From Tenacibaculum discolor (GTDB lineage Bacteria > Bacteroidota > Bacteroidia > Flavobacteriales > Flavobacteriaceae): 64,000 nucleotides of DNA. The notes under the pieces are model-generated. The model made no database searches, was not told where the DNA came from, and saw only the letters and a list, made by a program, of their open reading frames with translations. A program made the translations under genes and the position numbers. This document shows, piece after piece, positions 60,280 to 64,000 of this stretch (positions are counted from its first letter, which is position 1; every line of letters starts with the position of its first letter). Location: the NCBI RefSeq assembly GCF_003664185.1, contig NZ_RCCS01000007.1, positions 310,001 to 374,000 of the forward strand. Reading direction: 5' to 3'.

Positions 60280-61218
60280 TCAGCTTAAATGAGTTAAAAT
60301 CTCTTTTAATACTATTTGAGTTGCAAAAGTTCTGTTGTTGGCTTGTTCAATAACAAGAGAATTATCACTATCTAAAACAGCGTCTTCCGCTACTACATTT
60401 CTTCTAATAGGCAAACAGTGCATAAACTTAGCATCTCCAATTTTTTCTTTGGTAATCATCCAGTTGGGGTCTTCATTTAGTATGTTACCATACTCATTAA
60501 AAGAACTCCAGTTTTTAGCATAGATAAAGTCGGCATTTTCAAAAGCTTTCTCTTGATTGTATTCTATAGGAAACTCTTTCGTAATTTCAGAATCTAACTC
60601 GTATCCTTTTGGATGCGTTATAACAAATTCTACATCCATTTTGTGCATCAAGTGAACAAAAGCATTGGCAACCGAATGTGGTAATGCTTTCGGGTGTGGA
60701 GCCCAAGACAACACAACTTTAGGTTTGTCAACTTTTTTAGTTTCCGTAATAGTAATCGCATCTGCCAAGGCTTGCAACGGATGGTCAGTAGCGCTTTCCA
60801 TATTGATAACAGGTACCGTAGCGTATTTTATAAAACTGTTGAGTACAATTTCAGAAGTGTCTTTTTCTTTGTCTTTCAACGTTGGAAAAGCTCTTACTGC
60901 AATCATATCTGCATACTGAGAAATTACCATGGCAGCTTCTTTAATATGCTCTGAAGTGCTTAAATTCATCACAGTACCGTCTTCAAACTCCATATTCCAA
61001 GCATTGGTAATGTTTAACACGCTTACCTCCATACCTAAGTTTTTAGCCGCTTTTTCGGTACTTAACCTTGTACGTAAACTAGCATTGAAAAAAAGGATGA
61101 CTAAAGTTTTATGTTGTCCTAAATCAGCAAACTGATGGGGATTTTCTTTTAATTGAATTGCCTTTTGAATGGTATCTGAAAGGTTTTCAATGTCGTTTAG
61201 GCTGGTGTATTTTTTCAT
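60280..61218 (-). CDS. argF': N-acylornithine carbamoyltransferase (SOTCase/AOTCase type)
   Basis: 312 residues. Carbamoyl-phosphate loop FFNASLRTRLSTEKA, then WNMEFEDGTVMN, DHPLQALADA and HCLPIRRNVVAEDAV. The HCLPxRRN motif in place of HCLP(A/G)FH marks the acetyl/succinyl-ornithine transcarbamylases, known from Bacteroides and Xanthomonas. Acyl preference cannot be read from sequence by eye; succinyl is likely given the phylum. Overlaps argD by 4 bases. Confidence 0.92.
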   Translation of the reverse strand: MKKYTSLNDIENLSDTIQKAIQLKENPHQFADLGQHKTLVILFFNASLRTRLSTEKAAKNLGMEVSVLNITNAWNMEFEDGTVMNLSTSEHIKEAAMVISQYADMIAVRAFPTLKDKEKDTSEIVLNSFIKYATVPVINMESATDHPLQALADAITITETKKVDKPKVVLSWAPHPKALPHSVANAFVHLMHKMDVEFVITHPKGYELDSEITKEFPIEYNQEKAFENADFIYAKNWSSFNEYGNILNEDPNWMITKEKIGDAKFMHCLPIRRNVVAEDAVLDSDNSLVIEQANNRTFATQIVLKEILTHLS

Positions 61219-62342
61219 GACAGTTCCTTTTTTAAAGCTTCAAAAAACACATTGATATGTTGCTTTTGAATGGTTAATGGGGGAAGGATTCTTAATAAGT
61301 TAGGGTTCTTAGCGCTCCCTGTGAAAATATGATGTTTGAATATTAGGTTCTTTCTTAGCTCAGCAATAGGGAAATTGAATTCTAATCCTAACATTAAACC
61401 TCTTCCTTTTACAGTTGTTATCTGCGGAATAGAAGCTGCTTGTTCCATAAAATACGCAGCAATTTGTTGTGCATTTTCCATCAATTGCTCTTTTTTAATG
61501 GTTTCAAGAACAGCTAAGGAAGCAGCACAGGCTAAGTGATTTCCACCAAAAGTAGTTCCAAGTAAACCGTAAGATGCCTCAATACTTGGATGGATTAAGA
61601 TTCCCCCAATAGGGAATCCATTCCCCATTCCTTTTGCCATGGAAATGATATGCGGAGTAATGCCGTGTTTTTGAAAAGCAAAGAAATCACCCGTTCTACC
61701 AAATCCGCACTGAATTTCATCAGCAATAAGTAAGGTGTTGTATTGTTTACATAGGTTTTCTAATCCTTGGTAAAAAGCAGTTGAAGCTTCGTCCAATCCG
61801 CCAATACCTTGAATAGTTTCTATAATAATAGCACAAACATCGTTGCCTTGTAACGCTTTTTCAACACCTACTAAATCTTCAAATTCTAAAAAGATAACTT
61901 CTTGCTGCGCATTTATGGGTGCTACAATCTTAGGATTGTCGGTTGCTGCTACTGCAGCAGAAGTACGCCCGTGAAACGAGTTCTTAAAAGCGATTACCTT
62001 TTGTTTACCAGTATGAAAAGACGCTAGTTTTAAAGCATTTTCATTGGCTTCAGCTCCCGAATTGCATAAAAATAGTTGATAATCTTTACAGCTAGATATG
62101 TTTTCTAGTTGTGAAGCTAACTCAACTTGTAACGGATTTTGAATCGCGTTGCTATAAAAGCCTAGTTTGCTTACTTGCTCACTGATGTTTTTTACATAGG
62201 TAGGATGTGAGTGCCCGATAGAAATTACGGCATGTCCGCCATATAAATCTAAATATTCTGCGCCTTTATCGTCGTACACATATACATCGTTGGCGGTTAT
62301 TGGGGTTATATCAAATAGAGGATATACATTAAATAAACTCAT
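61215..62342 (-). CDS. argD: acetylornithine/succinylornithine aminotransferase
   Basis: 375 residues, PLP-dependent class III aminotransferase. LDLYGGHAVISIGHSHPTYV, LFLCNSGAEANENALKLA, IIIETIQGIGGLDEAS, LLIADEIQCGFGRTGDFF and ISMAKGMGNGFPIGGILI with the PLP lysine. It transfers the amino group to N-acyl-glutamate semialdehyde. Stop and start overlap with argF' and proC. Confidence 0.95.
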   Translation of the reverse strand: MSLFNVYPLFDITPITANDVYVYDDKGAEYLDLYGGHAVISIGHSHPTYVKNISEQVSKLGFYSNAIQNPLQVELASQLENISSCKDYQLFLCNSGAEANENALKLASFHTGKQKVIAFKNSFHGRTSAAVAATDNPKIVAPINAQQEVIFLEFEDLVGVEKALQGNDVCAIIIETIQGIGGLDEASTAFYQGLENLCKQYNTLLIADEIQCGFGRTGDFFAFQKHGITPHIISMAKGMGNGFPIGGILIHPSIEASYGLLGTTFGGNHLACAASLAVLETIKKEQLMENAQQIAAYFMEQAASIPQITTVKGRGLMLGLEFNFPIAELRKNLIFKHHIFTGSAKNPNLLRILPPLTIQKQHINVFFEALKKELS

Positions 62343-63139
62343 TAGTTTTCTTTTTTTATGGTGTTAATCTTGTTGAATGAGGCTACCATCCCTTGTATTA
62401 AAGCGGCACTTAAGCCTTTGTGTTCCATTTCATTCAAACCTTCAATGGTACAGCCTTTTGGAGTGGTAACTTTATCGATTTCTTCTTCAGGATGATTTCC
62501 TGTGGCTATGAGTAGGTTGGCAGCACCTTCACTGGTATGCATAGCGAGTTCTTGTGCTTCTTTTGCATCGAAACCTAACTGAATAGCGGCTTGTGTAGTT
62601 GCCCGTATTAAGCGCATCCAAAAAGCAATTCCACTAGCACATATTACGGTGGCTGCTTGCATTTGATCTTCAGGAATAATCATAGAAGTTCCTAGCTGAT
62701 TGAAAATAGCTGTAGCTATTTTTAAATCTTCCTTCTTTTGAGTATTACCACTAAGACAAGTCATCGATTTTCCAACGGCAATAGCAGTATTAGGCATGGC
62801 TCTGATAATAGTAGTATCTGAACCAATCAGCGTTTCCATTTTTTCAATAGAAAAACCAGCAACTGTAGAAATTACTTTATGATTGTCTGATAACAGAGGA
62901 GCAGTTTCTTTTAAAAGAGCTTCTAAATGTGTTGGTTGTACAGCAAAAATTAATACATCAGATGCTGTGATTGCTTCCTTGTTATTAGAACTAATGAAAA
63001 CGTTGGGTACCTCTTTAAGTTCATTGAGTTCTTCAATATTTCTCTTGGTTAAGAAAAGTTGAGAAAACGAATTGTTTTGTATTAATCCTTTAGCGATTGA
63101 TTTTCCTAAGTTACCTGTTCCTATAATTGCTATTTTCAT
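62342..63139 (-). CDS. proC: pyrroline-5-carboxylate reductase
   Basis: 265 residues. NAD(P) motif IAIIGTGNLGKSIAKGL, VIFAVQPTHLEALL, IIRAMPNTAIAVGKSMTCL, ASGIAFWMRLI, and the C-terminal TTPKGCTIEGLNEME. It makes proline from pyrroline-5-carboxylate. Its position inside an arginine operon, overlapping argD by one base, links proline formation to arginine/glutamate-semialdehyde metabolism. Confidence 0.95.
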   Translation of the reverse strand: MKIAIIGTGNLGKSIAKGLIQNNSFSQLFLTKRNIEELNELKEVPNVFISSNNKEAITASDVLIFAVQPTHLEALLKETAPLLSDNHKVISTVAGFSIEKMETLIGSDTTIIRAMPNTAIAVGKSMTCLSGNTQKKEDLKIATAIFNQLGTSMIIPEDQMQAATVICASGIAFWMRLIRATTQAAIQLGFDAKEAQELAMHTSEGAANLLIATGNHPEEEIDKVTTPKGCTIEGLNEMEHKGLSAALIQGMVASFNKINTIKKEN

Positions 63140-63225
63140 TTGAGAAAGTTTAGATTATATATTTTGTATTATTCATTTCTTGTATTAAGACATTCATCTT
63201 GGTTTACCTAATCCCTCTGTGAGGG

Positions 63226-64000
63226 TTAGAAATAAGTTGCCTTTAACTGTAAACCCGTATCTTCTTTAAAACTAAACATTAGGTTCATATTCTGAACTGC
63301 TTGTCCAGAAGCTCCTTTTAATAGGTTGTCAATAATACTTGTTATCAGTAGTTTATCTTCATGTTTGTGTAAGTGAATTAAACACTTATTTGTGTTTACC
63401 ACTTGTTTTAAATGCAGGTCATTATCAGCAACATGCGTAAAAACTGCATTCTTGTAATAGTCAGCATACAGTTGCTGTGCCTCTTTTAAACTCCCTTCAA
63501 AATGTGTGTATAACGTAGCATAGATACCTCTAGAAAAGTCCCCTCTGTTAGGAAGAAATAATACTTCTGAATTAAAACTAGATTGAAGTGTATCTAACGT
63601 CTGATTAATTTCTCCCAAATGCTGATGGGTAAAAGGTTTGTAATAGGAAAAATTATTATCTCTCCACGTAAAATGTGTGGTAGCTGATAATGAAGTTCCC
63701 GCACCCGTTGCACCAGTAACTGCATTGATGTGTACATCACCTTGTAACAAATTAGCATCTGCCAGTGGAAGCAATCCTAATTGAATTGCGGTAGCAAAAC
63801 ACCCCGGATTTGCTATGTAAGAAGCACCTTGTATCGCTGTTTTTTGAAGTTCAGGTAAACCGTATACAAACTCTTTTCTTTGAAAAGAGTTATCAGTTTT
63901 TAATCTGAAATCATTTCCTAAATCAATAATCTTTGTGTGGTCTGAAAAGGTATGAGCTTCTAAAAACTTTTTAGAATTTCCATGTCCTAAGCATAAGAAT
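63226..64000 (-). CDS. argC: N-acetyl-gamma-glutamyl-phosphate reductase, 5' end outside window
   Basis: Read in frame from the right edge (FLCLGHGNSKKFLEAHTFSD) to the stop at 63226, about 257 codons. It contains KIIDLGNDFRLK, the catalytic Cys in SYIANPGCFATAIQLGLLPL, and GATGAGTSLSATTHF. It reduces acylglutamyl phosphate to the semialdehyde, upstream of ArgD in the pathway. The start codon lies beyond the window. Confidence 0.93.
   Translation of the reverse strand, partial: FLCLGHGNSKKFLEAHTFSDHTKIIDLGNDFRLKTDNSFQRKEFVYGLPELQKTAIQGASYIANPGCFATAIQLGLLPLADANLLQGDVHINAVTGATGAGTSLSATTHFTWRDNNFSYYKPFTHQHLGEINQTLDTLQSSFNSEVLFLPNRGDFSRGIYATLYTHFEGSLKEAQQLYADYYKNAVFTHVADNDLHLKQVVNTNKCLIHLHKHEDKLLITSIIDNLLKGASGQAVQNMNLMFSFKEDTGLQLKATYF

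Overview
The window looks like a chromosome segment of a marine Flavobacteriaceae bacterium, possibly Tenacibaculum-like (inference from gene content and style, not a database match). The DNA is AT-rich. Many genes sit behind a TAnnTTTG -7 box, the housekeeping promoter type of Bacteroidetes. Lipoproteins are numerous, the arginine genes are of the acylornithine carbamoyltransferase type, and the only type VI secretion protein is a Bacteroidetes-type TssD. No tRNA, rRNA, CRISPR array or transposase was seen.

Region 1-14.3 kb is mainly carbon and redox metabolism. It opens with a truncated methylcrotonyl-type acyl-CoA carboxylase beta subunit. Next comes an XRE/short-chain-fatty-acyl regulator divergent from malate synthase (aceB) and isocitrate lyase (aceA), with three 18-bp-phased boxes and a perfect palindrome in between. 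A cupin and a MarR-GNAT fusion follow, then a tight redox operon (DoxX-like, OsmC, FMN reductase, 4Fe-4S/CDGSH protein, small GNAT), a glutaredoxin-fold protein without cysteine, and a MarR regulator. A frameshifted lipoprotein and a 2,4-dienoyl-CoA reductase close the region.

Region 14.4-32.5 kb holds ettA, two tandem six-cysteine double-glycine-leader peptides with a shared upstream element, lpdA, argS, a Crp/Fnr regulator, an 11-repeat LRR lipoprotein, a sterol-desaturase-type enzyme, a third GG-leader peptide, an operon with a beta/gamma-crystallin-like lipoprotein, YwqK-type repeat proteins, mnmA and a nitronate monooxygenase-type enzyme. Region 32.5-44.5 kb holds the leuACDB operon, an M57-type metalloprotease lipoprotein, a LytS/LytTR two-component pair, and a tautomerase/SDR/NTF2 operon next to a Crp/Fnr regulator with a CRP-like site.

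Region 44.5-56.2 kb is accessory DNA. It carries a compact island with a TssD tube protein, an HExxH metalloprotease that is a likely T6SS cargo effector, and six small lipoproteins that partly arose by tandem duplication and are candidate immunity proteins. The island lies between two composite repeats that share a 157-bp segment with a single difference. It is followed by an HU-like/DUF4469 protein and a 987-residue nucleotidyltransferase-STAND NTPase, an NLR-like candidate for anti-phage defence. I regard this conflict/defence cluster as the most interesting part of the window.

Region 56.5-64 kb is the arginine operon on the minus strand (argC partial, proC, argD, argF', argB, argE-like, argH), interrupted by dispersed palindromic repeats. 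One repeat family flanks argH as direct copies.
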